In this document: piece after piece, positions 8,215 to 16,199 of the stretch
How the letters are laid out: every line of letters starts with the position of its first letter
Numbering within the stretch: the first letter of the stretch is position 1
NCBI GenBank assembly: GCA_035524095.1
Contig: DATKPK010000104.1
Coordinates: 1-28,218 of the forward strand
From: DATJUF01 sp035524095
GTDB taxonomy: Bacteria > Desulfobacterota > Binatia > Binatales > Binataceae
Reading direction: 5' to 3'
DNA length: 28,218 bases
Notes under the pieces: generated by a model
Databases searched by the model: none
What the model saw: the letters and a program-made list of their open reading frames with translations, nothing else
What the model was told of the DNA's origin: nothing
Translations under genes and position numbers: made by a program

Positions 8215-8290
8215 ACAAAATTGCAGAGCTGGCTTAAGCTAATGAATATGCAATTCTTGCTAAACAAGTCGGATTCGAAAAACACGTTCT

Positions 8291-8770
8291 CTAAGAGCCG
8301 CCGCTCGACGATAGCTTCTTCTCCATCACGAAGTTAGGTAGCTCAACCCCGCGGCGTGCGACAATTTGCTGCATCTTAACCAAGAAGCCGCAGTGCTCGA
8401 AGAAGTTTTTCGCCGTAATGCTCACTTCCGCAAAGATGCGCTCGATTCCCGTTTCGACTGCCTTAAGCTCGATTGCTTGAAAGAGTAGGCGCCCGATGCC
8501 GTGTCCCACCGCATCCTTATGGCAATAGAACATGTCGAGATGGCAATCCTGCTCGAGCTCGGCGAAAGCGATCACCTGGTCCTCTGCTTCTGCCACCAGA
8601 GTACAGCGCCGAACCATTCGTGAATGCCAGATATCGGGATCTGGAATCTCCGGTGCCCATGCAAGAAGCTGCTCTTCGGAGTAATCGTTGGAATTGATCG
8701 CATGGATCGTTTGGTAGAACAAGCGAACAATAGCAGGGGCATCACGGCGTTCGTAGGTTCTGATTAGCAT
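8291..8770 (-). CDS. GNAT-family N-acetyltransferase, YafP-like
   Basis: A 159-residue acetyl-CoA-dependent N-acetyltransferase. MLIRTYERRDAPAIVRLF is a standard GNAT start. YSEEQLLAWAP, HLDMFYCHKDAVGHGIGRLL (acetyl-CoA motif A with the Q/R-x-x-G-x-G/A-type loop), VSITAKNFFEHCGF and ARRGVELPNFVMEK follow the same order as in E. coli YafP, whose relatives acetylate small toxic or unknown substrates. The ATG at 8770 was chosen because the 24 codons upstream of it, in an open frame to 8842, show no family resemblance; no clear ribosome-binding site marks either start. A second, broken acetyltransferase gene lies just beyond on the opposite strand, but the two are not obvious duplicates. Confidence 0.83.
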   Translation of the reverse strand: MLIRTYERRDAPAIVRLFYQTIHAINSNDYSEEQLLAWAPEIPDPDIWHSRMVRRCTLVAEAEDQVIAFAELEQDCHLDMFYCHKDAVGHGIGRLLFQAIELKAVETGIERIFAEVSITAKNFFEHCGFLVKMQQIVARRGVELPNFVMEKKLSSSGGS

Positions 8771-8911
8771 CGAGCGCACGTCGATGATTTTATTGGAGCG
8801 GCTCCGAGCAGCACAGCAATCCTTATCCGCAGACAGCCGCATTTTGGCGTGCCTAGGATTTCGCGAGCATGCTCAACTGTGTGAAGGTTTCCTCGATGCA
8901 TGACTTCATGA

Positions 8912-9404
8912 ACTCCACGTCGCCAAGTTCTGCGCTCTGCCTGTGCGCTCCCGCCTGACGATCTGCTCCTTTTGCGCACCGAGATCACCGAGCAAGAGAC
9001 CGTCGATGAATGGATCGCGAATCTTGAAGAAGGCGCGACAGTCAGTATGGTAGCAGAAATCAAAGACGAAATAGCCGGCTATGCGAGCCTGCATCTTGAA
9101 CAGGCGCGATAGACCCGCAGAGTCTGCGAGATTCGCATACTCGTTGGCGTTTTCTGTCGAGGCGTGAGTCTCGGCCGACAACTCACAGGTCAGATTTTTC
9201 GACTTAGACAGGTGCGCGGACTCAAGAAAATGGCGGCGATGATGACCCCCGATCAGTTCAGGGCGCGTGCTGCGTTCGACAAGAGAGGCTTAAGTATAGG
9301 CTCTATTGCAGGATTGGGTTACAGATCGGAAAGGTCAGCCACGTGATCTTTTAATCCTGAGTCTTGACCTCGAGGGGCTGAGTAATCAGGTTACGACCGG
9401 ATAA
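8912..9404 (+). pseudogene. Decayed GNAT acetyltransferase gene (internal stop and frameshift)
   Basis: No intact frame exists, yet the plus strand shows an acetyltransferase in pieces. Frame 2 is open from 8912 and gives LLLLRTEITEQETVDEWIAN and VAEIKDEIAGYASLHLEQAR, then TAG at 9110-9112. In the same frame, EIRILVGVFCRGVSLGRQL follows, a GNAT acetyl-CoA loop with R/C-x-G-x-x-G, then GLKKMAAMMTPDQFRARAAF. Near 9295-9300 the match moves to frame 3: ALLQDWVTDRKGQPRDLLIL, then SLDLEGL, ending at TAA 9402-9404. The expected residue at the TAG is probably Trp (TGG to TAG). The N-terminus is not recognisable and no start codon is evident. A nonsense codon together with a frameshift is hard to explain by one sequencing error, so real decay is likely. 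Confidence 0.62.
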
Positions 9405-9424
9405 TACTTGAGAGTGCTCGATAC

Positions 9425-10396
9425 TCAGCTGCAAATGCCAGTATTCGCTACGCCTCTATCACCCGAGACACTATTCTTGCGCGTTCGACGTGACAGCAGG
9501 CGCATCAATGGCCACGGCAACATCGTTCGTACCAACCTAAGGATAGTGCGAAGGTGCCAGCGATCAAAACGCCAAGCGGCTAAAAAGGCTTGCCTCGCCC
9601 TTTGTCTATCGCGATCGTCCAACGCTACTAACCCTTCAAGGCCAAGCTCGCTCACGTAGGCTTGCCGCATTGAATGAATTAGCTCTCCCGCACGCGACTG
9701 ATAGCGACTTCGAATGCGCCGCTCAAATACCGGGTAGTCATTGGCGTATTTGCGCATACGATCGGTGACCGGAGTGATGCGATAGCGAACCAATTTCTCA
9801 GAAACGAATATAAACTCGCCGAACTCACGCGCGCGCAGCCACATATCGACATCTTCATAAGCCCGCCGATAATCTTCGCAGAAGCCTCCGCAGCGTTGAA
9901 ATATCTCGCGTCTCATAATCACTGTACTAGGTAAGATCGGCCACCAGCGCTTTAATAGCTCGTCCATCGAGGGCGCGTGTCGCAACGGCTCGCGAATGAA
10001 CTCTTGTGGCTGGGTTAAACCGTCTTCGCCTACGGCAACAATATCGGAGTAGGCGAGCACGGCATTATTCTTATGTCGCAGTGCGGCACAGAGTATCGCG
10101 AGTTTCGCCGGAAACCAGGCATCGTCAGCATCCAGGAAGGCGAGCAGCTCACCGGAGGCACGAATGGCCCCAGCGTTACGCGCTGCGGCCAATCCTCGAT
10201 TAGGCTGAGTAACCATCTCGATGCATTTGTCGTAGTTCTCAAGGATGTCAGCAGTCGCGTCCGTGGATCCATCATTGACGGCAATTACTTCGATGCTTCC
10301 GGTATAGTCCTGAGATAGTACACTTCCGATGGCTCGAGCGAGTGTTGCAGCCCCGTTGTAGACGGGGATGATCACCGAAATACTATTTGCTGGCAA
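9425..10396 (-). CDS. Family 2 glycosyltransferase
   Basis: A 323-residue GT-A fold transferase that adds a sugar from a nucleotide donor to an acceptor such as a polysaccharide, lipid-linked glycan or protein. SVIIPVYNGAATL is the opening nucleotide-binding strand, VNDGSTD the uridine-contact turn, LDADD (D89, D91) the metal-binding DxD motif, and AYEDVDMWLRA (E181, D182) contains the catalytic-base region. There are no membrane helices, so it is a soluble or peripheral enzyme of the EpsJ/WcaA type. The start appears to be TTG at 10396, overlapping by 14 bases the end of the cysteine-rich protein gene; GTG at 10375 would avoid the overlap but cuts close to the first strand. No Shine-Dalgarno is clear. 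No other glycan genes are nearby. Confidence 0.86.
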   Translation of the reverse strand: MPANSISVIIPVYNGAATLARAIGSVLSQDYTGSIEVIAVNDGSTDATADILENYDKCIEMVTQPNRGLAAARNAGAIRASGELLAFLDADDAWFPAKLAILCAALRHKNNAVLAYSDIVAVGEDGLTQPQEFIREPLRHAPSMDELLKRWWPILPSTVIMRREIFQRCGGFCEDYRRAYEDVDMWLRAREFGEFIFVSEKLVRYRITPVTDRMRKYANDYPVFERRIRSRYQSRAGELIHSMRQAYVSELGLEGLVALDDRDRQRARQAFLAAWRFDRWHLRTILRLVRTMLPWPLMRLLSRRTRKNSVSGDRGVANTGICS

Positions 10397-10676
10397 AATC
10401 AGACGCCTTGGCGTCGGAGCCTAGATTCAGCGGGTCCGAGCAATCCTGGAGGCATAGATAATAGTCGTCGCAGGCTTCCTTGACACAACCAGGATCCCTA
10501 TCGGCCGGATCGTCGCCGGAGGTCGCCTGACAAAGAAATACATCTGAACTGAAGTCGGAGCGGCATTCGCGCTCGCATGAACCTAGCGCATTCGAAGGAG
10601 CGGCACTTGCGACGGCGAAAATGATCGCTGAGAACAAGACCAGGCGCACGATCTTAGGTTCACGGTGTAACTTCAT
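10383..10676 (-). CDS. Small exported cysteine-rich protein, unknown function
   Basis: A 97-residue protein I do not recognise. It has a typical signal peptide: basic start (MKLHREPKIVR), hydrophobic core (LVLFSAIIFAVASAA) and a likely cleavage before or near residue 31. The mature part of about 65 residues has seven Cys at 34, 38, 49, 64, 69, 75 and 79, spaced as C-x3-C, x10-C, x14-C, x4-C, x5-C, x3-C, and many Asp residues. This suggests a disulphide-knotted periplasmic or secreted peptide, or less likely a metal-binding one. An odd number of Cys leaves one unpaired or allows dimerisation. Its end overlaps the glycosyltransferase start by 14 bases, so the two are probably one transcript. 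Confidence 0.6.
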   Translation of the reverse strand: MKLHREPKIVRLVLFSAIIFAVASAAPSNALGSCERECRSDFSSDVFLCQATSGDDPADRDPGCVKEACDDYYLCLQDCSDPLNLGSDAKASDFASK

Positions 10677-11239
10677 TCACTAAGCCCAAAGGCCCCGCCA
10701 ATAGCGACGCCTTATCTTTCCCCGACAGCAAAGTACGGATTGCCATCGCACACTTTAGAAGTCTTGTCAGCAAGTCCAATATCCATGCCACGCACCCACT
10801 CGTGAGTACTTGTGGAGCGAGAGGATGAAAAAGACAGTCAACTTGGCAAGGATAGAGCCGATACGAGTGGACTAATCGTCATAAATTTATCGTTCTATCG
10901 AAGAGAATTCCCGAAAGGAGTTCGCTATAATTGGCGCGAAGAGCTTTTCGTCTTATCATGGCGATTTGCGTTGGTCCTTGCCGTCGAGAGCCGCATTTTG
11001 CATGGACACATTGAATGAAAATACACCGCCCTCATGAGTGTATTGGCATTGTTCCAGAAGGAGCTTAGAACGATCGTAAGTGCGGCCAGGCGTCTTTCAG
11101 CGATCTACGCTTTCAGTTGAAGAAGACCTAAGTCAGTCTGAGCTGAAGATGACTCTATACGGTGCACTCGCCCCTGTTACTTTTGTTAGTTTGATCAGGG
11201 TAGGTTTAGAGGTAGCAGGCAGATCGGTATGGAATTTCG
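10677..11239. other. 563-bp intergenic region before the response regulator
   Basis: This region separates the minus-strand cysteine-rich protein gene from the plus-strand two-component genes, so it must hold the divergent promoters. Short frames exist on the plus strand, including a 16-codon ATG frame at 10825 ending in TAA, but none has family resemblance. An AATACAC/GTGTATT inverted repeat lies at 11020-11044. I saw no sigma-54 promoter with the GG-N10-GC spacing and no clear protein remnant. Confidence 0.4.
11020..11044. repeat. 7-bp inverted repeat upstream of the two-component operon
   Basis: AATACAC (11020-11026) and GTGTATT (11038-11044) are exact reverse complements with an 11-base spacer. 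The 18-base centre-to-centre distance is near two helical turns, as in many dimer-binding operators. It lies about 195 bases before the response-regulator start. A chance match is possible. Confidence 0.25.
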
Positions 11240-12628
11240 ATGAACACCGCTTGGTCCGCGCTGATCATTGACGATGATCCAGGAATCAGGCAGTCGGTGC
11301 GTTTGTGTCTGGAAGCAGATAACTCCACGGTTTTGACCGTTGGGACAACTGCCGGCGCATTGGAAGCACTCGAGCGGGGCCATTTCGACGTAGTTTTCCT
11401 CGACCTCTGGCTACAGCCGGACTCGGGATTGACCGCCCTGCCAGAAATTCTGCGCTGCCAGCCTGGCATTGGCGTTATCGTTATCACGGCATTTGCCTCT
11501 TTTGAGACTGCGGTCGAGGCGATGCGACTCGGCGCTGTCGATTACCTCCCAAAGCCCTTTACCCCTGACCAGGTCCGCCATGCCGCGCGCCGCGTGGTAA
11601 ACGCCAGCATCCTGCGCCGGCAGCTATCTGAACTTCAGGATCGACTCGATGAAGCTGAAGGCGAGGTAACTTTCGAGACCCATAATGCGACTTACGCCTC
11701 GTTTCTTCAGACCGCGTCCAGGGCTGCGGTCTCTGACTCCGTCGTGCTGCTGCGCGGTGAGAGCGGCACCGGCAAGAGCGTGCTGGCGCGGTGGATACGC
11801 CAACAAAGCAAACGAGCCGAGAAGCCATTTGTCACGGTTCATTGTCCGATGCTTTCCAGCGATCTCATGAGCAGCACCCTCTTTGGCCATAAAAAGGGGG
11901 CCTTCACCGGCGCGATTGCCGACACGATAGGCAAAGTTGAGGCGGCTCAAGGTGGCACGCTGTTCCTCGATGAGGTTGGAGATCTAACCCCAGATGCCCA
12001 GGCTCGGCTCCTGCGCTTTCTCCATGAGCGGCGGTATGAACGGGTAGGCGACGTCACTGAGCGCAAAGCTGATGTGCGGCTCATCGCGGCCACCAACAAG
12101 ACCCTCGAAGACGAGGTGAAGGCGGGGCGCTTCCGCGAAGATCTGTTCTTCCGTCTCAACGTGATTTCCTTGAAACTGCCTGCGCTGCGCGAAAGACGTG
12201 AGGATTTACTTCCACTCGCGCGGCAATATCTGCACTTCTTTGAACGCCGTCAGGGTCGTTTTCAGCTTGTTTTCTCGCCGCGGTGCGAGGCGGCCATTTT
12301 GAATTACCTCTGGCCGGGCAACCTGCGCGAATTACGCAGCGCCGTGGAACGCGGCGTGATTCTGTCACCCGCCAGCATACTAGAACCGGAAGACCTTGGG
12401 CTGGCGGCGGAACTCGGTGACGAGGCAGATTCGGTGCCTGCTTCAAATCGCTCGAGGTCGGGATCCGCGGTGCCGGGGCTTGGCGAGGATTGGTCGATCG
12501 CGGAGATCGAGCGCGAGCACATTGCCCGGGTAGTCGCCCGCGTCTCGTCATACGAAGAGGCCGCAAAGATTCTCGCGATCGATCCGACCACTTTACAGCG
12601 CAAGCGTAAACGCTATGGCCTCGCCTGA
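11240..12628 (+). CDS. NtrC-family sigma-54-type response regulator, AlgB-like
   Basis: A 462-residue three-domain activator. The receiver domain (1-120) has the acidic pocket IIDDD, phospho-acceptor D55 in VVFLDLW, the Thr in VITAFAS and K105 in LPKPF. The AAA+ domain (about 145-375) has Walker A GESGTGKS (173-180), GAFTGA (220-225), the loop that touches sigma-54, Walker B GGTLFLDEVGD (238-248), and FREDLFFRLN with arginine-finger residues. The C-terminal Fis-type HTH ends in EAAKILAIDPTTLQRKRKRYG, the closing block of Pseudomonas AlgB relatives. It should be activated by the sensor kinase whose gene overlaps its last 14 bases. GGAA 7 bases upstream of ATG 11240 is a modest ribosome-binding site. 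Targets are unknown. Confidence 0.9.
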   Translation: MNTAWSALIIDDDPGIRQSVRLCLEADNSTVLTVGTTAGALEALERGHFDVVFLDLWLQPDSGLTALPEILRCQPGIGVIVITAFASFETAVEAMRLGAVDYLPKPFTPDQVRHAARRVVNASILRRQLSELQDRLDEAEGEVTFETHNATYASFLQTASRAAVSDSVVLLRGESGTGKSVLARWIRQQSKRAEKPFVTVHCPMLSSDLMSSTLFGHKKGAFTGAIADTIGKVEAAQGGTLFLDEVGDLTPDAQARLLRFLHERRYERVGDVTERKADVRLIAATNKTLEDEVKAGRFREDLFFRLNVISLKLPALRERREDLLPLARQYLHFFERRQGRFQLVFSPRCEAAILNYLWPGNLRELRSAVERGVILSPASILEPEDLGLAAELGDEADSVPASNRSRSGSAVPGLGEDWSIAEIEREHIARVVARVSSYEEAAKILAIDPTTLQRKRKRYGLA

Positions 12629-14552
12629 TACTCGTTACGGCGAAAGCGGAGGCGAAAGTCGAGGCCGCTGGCGAATCCAGCACCTGCAAACGAGGTTTAT
12701 CGTCGCCGGCGCGCTGATTGTGATGACCACGATCGTTTCCGGCCTATGGAGCGCATGGACCTTCGCGCGCTTGAGCACGGTTACCGGAAGGACCTTGCAG
12801 AGCAGTCACGAGATAGGCGACTTGACCGCCACCCTTTCCAATGCATTGGAACGCGAAGACGATGCCTTCCTGCTGGCGATGAACGGCCAGCCCGATCAAG
12901 CCCAGTTGAAGCTTCGCGCGGAACGTGAGCGATTCGACAATACTTATGATCGGCTGGTAACGACTCTCTCAGAACCGGACGAGAAAAGCGCCGCAGCCGC
13001 ATTGCAAGAAGATGCCCGCAAGTACCGGGCCGCCGGCGATGCGCTGTTGGCGATGGCAGGCCAACAAAATGCCGCGATCGGTTATCAGCAAAGCGTAAAC
13101 CCAGCCCTCCGCTTGGCCGTCGCGGATTGCAGCAGGATTCGTGAGCTGAACTTTCGTTCCATGCGAGTAGCCGCAATCGAGGCACGCGATGAGGCCCACG
13201 GCGCCACGATCATGGTCATAGCGATATCCGCCGTCGCGCTGATTATTTCGACCATCGTCGCGCTCCTGCTGGCCCGTTCAGTGCTGTACCCGGTGCGGGA
13301 GCTTAGCAGTTCAGTCGAAGCACTTCGACTCGGCGATTTCGATCGGCGCGTGCGGATCATCTCGGCAGACGAGCTCGGCCAGCTCGCGATCGGGTTCAAT
13401 CGGATGGCCGAGGCTCTTGCGGCCTTTCGTCAATCTAATCTCGGCGAGGTTTTGCGCGCTAAAGAAACCCTCGAAGCAACGATTGCGGCGCTGCCCGACG
13501 CCGTAATCGTAATCGATCCTGATGGTCAAATCGTGGCTCGCAACCCGCTTGCGAAGTCAGTACTCGCGGCAATCGGAGCGGCGCATGCCCAGTCGATTGA
13601 GGACCTGCCCTCGCCGCAGACCATATTCCCAACCCTGAAGGCAGCGCTCCGAGGCGAATATAGTAATGAAACCCGCGCGGAATTCGGCCGTGCGTTTTCT
13701 GTGTCACTCAACGGGCGCAACTTGAAATTCATGCTCACAGCCGTTCCGATTCCGGAGTTTTGGAAGGGCAGTTTCGGCGCGGTGATGATTCTTTATGACG
13801 TTACCGACTTTGCCCAACTGGATGAACTCAGAATGGAACTGGTTGGGGTCGCCTCGCACGAGCTGAAGACACCACTGACCACTCTGCGAATGAATCTGAT
13901 GATGATGGGCGAAGCCGCCGACCAGTTCATGCCGCGTCAGCGAGAGATGCTTACGGCGGCCCTGCTTGGATGTCAGGAGCTCGCAACTACCATTGATGAA
14001 TTACTGGATTTGACCCGGATTGAGTCCGGACAACTGCGGTTGGCGCGCGACCCGATCGACCTCTATAGCGTCGCCAGACGCGCGATGGGCTCGCTGCGCC
14101 AGCGGTTTGATGACGCCGCCGTGACCGTACGCCTCATTCCAGAATACGGGCGAGCCGTGATTCGTGGCGACGCCGCCCGCTTAGGCATGGTCTTCAGTAA
14201 TCTCTTGAGTAATGCTCTGAAATATACGCCGCGCGGCGGCACCGTATCGATCAGGCTGATGCCTGATCGATACGGAACCGCGCCCAATGGCCGCATTCTG
14301 CAAGTTGTTGTGACCGACACCGGACCTGGCATCCCTTCCGTATTTCGGGAGCGAGTCTTCGATAAGTTTTTTCGCGTTGAGCAGGCCACCGCGGCGGGCT
14401 TGGCAAGCAATTGGGGTTCCGGCATCGGCTTATATCTCTGCCGTCAAATCATCGAAGCTCACGGCGGCAGAATCTCGTGTGAAGCCGGAGAAAGCGGATC
14501 AGGGACCCGCATTGTCATCGCTCTACCCTCCGACGGCCCACTCCTGAACTGA
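12615..14552 (+). CDS. Membrane sensor histidine kinase, KinB-like
   Basis: A 645-residue inner-membrane sensor kinase, partner of the overlapping response regulator (14-base overlap, so translationally coupled). Order of parts: TM1 about 28-50; a helical periplasmic sensor of about 145 residues with many Glu/Asp and no Cys pair, suggesting a four-helix bundle; TM2 about 198-220; HAMP 222-275 (PVRELSSSVEALRLGDFDRR); a PAS domain about 285-400; HisKA with the phospho-acceptor H415 in VASHELKTPLT; HATPase with N533 in LSNALKYTPRGG, G1 box DTGPGI (568-573) and G2 box GSGIGL (601-606). All kinase residues are intact. The HAMP-PAS-HisKA layout and AlgB-type partner match KinB of pseudomonads. The signal sensed is unknown. 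Confidence 0.9.
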   Translation: MASPDTRYGESGGESRGRWRIQHLQTRFIVAGALIVMTTIVSGLWSAWTFARLSTVTGRTLQSSHEIGDLTATLSNALEREDDAFLLAMNGQPDQAQLKLRAERERFDNTYDRLVTTLSEPDEKSAAAALQEDARKYRAAGDALLAMAGQQNAAIGYQQSVNPALRLAVADCSRIRELNFRSMRVAAIEARDEAHGATIMVIAISAVALIISTIVALLLARSVLYPVRELSSSVEALRLGDFDRRVRIISADELGQLAIGFNRMAEALAAFRQSNLGEVLRAKETLEATIAALPDAVIVIDPDGQIVARNPLAKSVLAAIGAAHAQSIEDLPSPQTIFPTLKAALRGEYSNETRAEFGRAFSVSLNGRNLKFMLTAVPIPEFWKGSFGAVMILYDVTDFAQLDELRMELVGVASHELKTPLTTLRMNLMMMGEAADQFMPRQREMLTAALLGCQELATTIDELLDLTRIESGQLRLARDPIDLYSVARRAMGSLRQRFDDAAVTVRLIPEYGRAVIRGDAARLGMVFSNLLSNALKYTPRGGTVSIRLMPDRYGTAPNGRILQVVVTDTGPGIPSVFRERVFDKFFRVEQATAAGLASNWGSGIGLYLCRQIIEAHGGRISCEAGESGSGTRIVIALPSDGPLLN

Positions 14553-14570
14553 TACCGGCGGTATGGTTTT
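14552..14570 (+). terminator. Weak hairpin terminator after the sensor kinase
   Basis: ATACC (14552-14556) pairs with GGTAT (14560-14564) around GGC and is followed by GGTTTT. It begins at the last base of the kinase stop codon. The stem is short. The same ATACC/GGTAT arms recur at 14614-14625, so it could instead be one of two protein-binding sites. Confidence 0.3.
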
Positions 14571-14613
14571 CTCATTCAGCCACACCGCGATGGCACCAAT
14601 GTCCACAGAGTTG

Positions 14614-14625
14614 ATACCTCGGTAT
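14614..14625. repeat. Second ATACC/GGTAT palindrome between kinase and NHL gene
   Basis: ATACC and GGTAT with a 2-base centre, the same arms as the site at 14552-14564, whose centre is about 61 bases away. It lies just beyond the 3' end of the minus-strand NHL gene. Function unknown. Confidence 0.25.
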
Positions 14626-14634
14626 AAATGAGGT

Positions 14635-15639
14635 TCACACGTGAGTACTCTGCTCAGACCTCTTGATTTTCACCAGTCGTAGAAAGTTTCGAACCGGTCT
14701 GGACGGCTTAAGCCTGCTGCCGTGAAGCGTCCATGAGACCTCTGCCACCAGGATGTCACCATCCGCCGTAACGGCTATCCCGTGCGGCGCGATTAGCTGC
14801 CCTTTGCCTTCACCCTGTCCGTTGTCGCAAAGCCTCGTCTGTAATCTGCCGTCGAGTGAATAAATGCTGACACGCGGACCCATACCCGGCCGGTTCCACG
14901 CTTCCCAGAAATCGTACAAGCCCTGCGTCCACCACACCGAACTAAGCTCGCCGATATAGCACATCTGTTCGGAGCTGCGCGTGTCGATACACATCCCGCA
15001 CGGCATCGCCATCCCCCTCCAGATGTGCTCCAACTTTCCGTTCGGAGTGAATATCTGCACGCGATTATTGTGGCGGTCCGCCACATAGACATAACCGTCA
15101 CGGTCGGTGGCGATATTATGCGGAAGGTTGAACTGCCCCGGGTCGTTGCCCGGCTCGCCCCACGAATAGAGCAGGCGGCCATCCGGCGCATACTTATGTA
15201 CCTTGGGATTCAAGTAGCCGTCGGAAACGAACAGTTCGCCCGTGTGCGGATTGATGGCGACGTGAGTGCATTGATTAAACGGCTCGCCGCTCATCGCCTT
15301 GGCTGGTTTGCCGCTGACGCCAATTGTGAGCAGCACCTTTCCATCGTTGGTGCACTTCCTCACGGTGTGATCATAAACGTCGGTAAGCCAGACGCTGTCG
15401 TCGGGACCGATCGTGATGCCATGCGCGCGGGGAAACATTTGCTTGTCGCCCCAGCTATGAAGGAATTTGCCACGGCTATCGAGGATAACGACGGGGCTGT
15501 CACCGCGATTGAACATGTAGACATTCCCTTTGGAATCGACCGCGACACCGGCGATATCATAGGTCCACTTGTTCGGCATCTCGCCCCATTCTTCGACTAC
15601 TTCGTAGAGGAAATTACCGCCCCCAGTCTGTAGAGCCAT
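14635..15639 (-). CDS. NHL-repeat beta-propeller protein, peptidyl-hydroxyglycine lyase (PAL)-like
   Basis: A 334-residue six-bladed beta-propeller built of NHL repeats, for example IAGVAVDSKGNVYMFNRGDS, FPRAHGITIGPDDSVWLTD, LPHNIATDRDGYVYVADR followed by HNNRVQIF, and APHGIAVTADGDILVAE. Bacterial proteins of this kind are commonly labelled peptidyl-alpha-hydroxyglycine alpha-amidating lyase-like, from similarity to the lyase half of the peptide-amidating enzyme, but no bacterial activity follows from the label. Conserved His residues at repeat tops (AHG, THVA, PHN, PHG) could bind a metal, as in the lyase. No signal peptide is seen, so it appears cytoplasmic. GAGGAGGG lies about 6 bases before ATG 15639, a strong ribosome-binding site, so it is probably well expressed and monocistronic. 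Confidence 0.83.
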   Translation of the reverse strand: MALQTGGGNFLYEVVEEWGEMPNKWTYDIAGVAVDSKGNVYMFNRGDSPVVILDSRGKFLHSWGDKQMFPRAHGITIGPDDSVWLTDVYDHTVRKCTNDGKVLLTIGVSGKPAKAMSGEPFNQCTHVAINPHTGELFVSDGYLNPKVHKYAPDGRLLYSWGEPGNDPGQFNLPHNIATDRDGYVYVADRHNNRVQIFTPNGKLEHIWRGMAMPCGMCIDTRSSEQMCYIGELSSVWWTQGLYDFWEAWNRPGMGPRVSIYSLDGRLQTRLCDNGQGEGKGQLIAPHGIAVTADGDILVAEVSWTLHGSRLKPSRPVRNFLRLVKIKRSEQSTHV

Positions 15640-15982
15640 TTGTTACCCTCCTCTTCGTCCCGAGCCTTGAGTCATTCACGTGGCCCGTCGATGTTGCCCC
15701 CAATTCGCTCGACCGCTAGTCGCCTCGTGCTGGCATCTCTCACGTACTCGATGGCCGACGAATAGTCGAGCGCCTCGCGTGCGTTCGCCCAGGTTGACGA
15801 ACTCTGCTCGTGCCTGTTGGAGAATTCGGTCGCGAAACGTAAAATCGCGAGGCGAGGAAATTGATGCGGGTGGCCATTTCAAAATCGGTGCGGACCCTAC
15901 AGGCCAAATCCTGGGCACCTTTTGTAGACTGGCGAGGTTGCCCCCACTGTAGATCCCGCGTAAGTAGTTGATTTCATTCAGC
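15640..15982. other. 343-bp intergenic stretch before tRNA-Ser, possible decayed minus-strand coding remnant
   Basis: No intact gene is seen. On the minus strand, three frames in succession show coding-like stretches: RVRTDFEMATRINFLASR (frame ending near 15840), DRILQQARAEFVNLGER (near 15800), and REALDYSSAIEYVRDASTRR then LAVERIGG, ending at TGA 15674-15672. Spliced together these would read as one helical protein, but I cannot name a family. It also contains the promoter region of the NHL gene and, on the other side, of the tRNA. Confidence 0.3.
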
Positions 15983-16072
<90 letters not shown>

Positions 16073-16199
16073 GGATAAAGCGTTGATCCGACCGCTCAAT
16101 GGAACATACTCAGGGCAATCGGAGAGCAGCGCCCATCAAGCCTTGCTCCTCCATGGGGAGTGGGTTTGAATCTGAAGCCAAGGAGTGATCCCGAACACA

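Noticed and set aside
8906..9181. 91-residue minus-strand frame and neighbouring short minus frames
   Set aside because: They are antisense to the recognisable acetyltransferase remnant and have no motif of their own.
10677..11239. Sigma-54 promoter upstream of the response regulator
   Set aside because: Candidates near TTGGCGCG and TTGGCATTG lack the GG-N10-GC spacing.
12156..12689. 177-residue minus-strand frame
   Set aside because: Antisense to the response regulator; Arg/Pro-rich shadow.
15025..15633. 202-residue plus-strand frame
   Set aside because: Antisense to the NHL-repeat gene, which has a strong ribosome-binding site and repeat periodicity.
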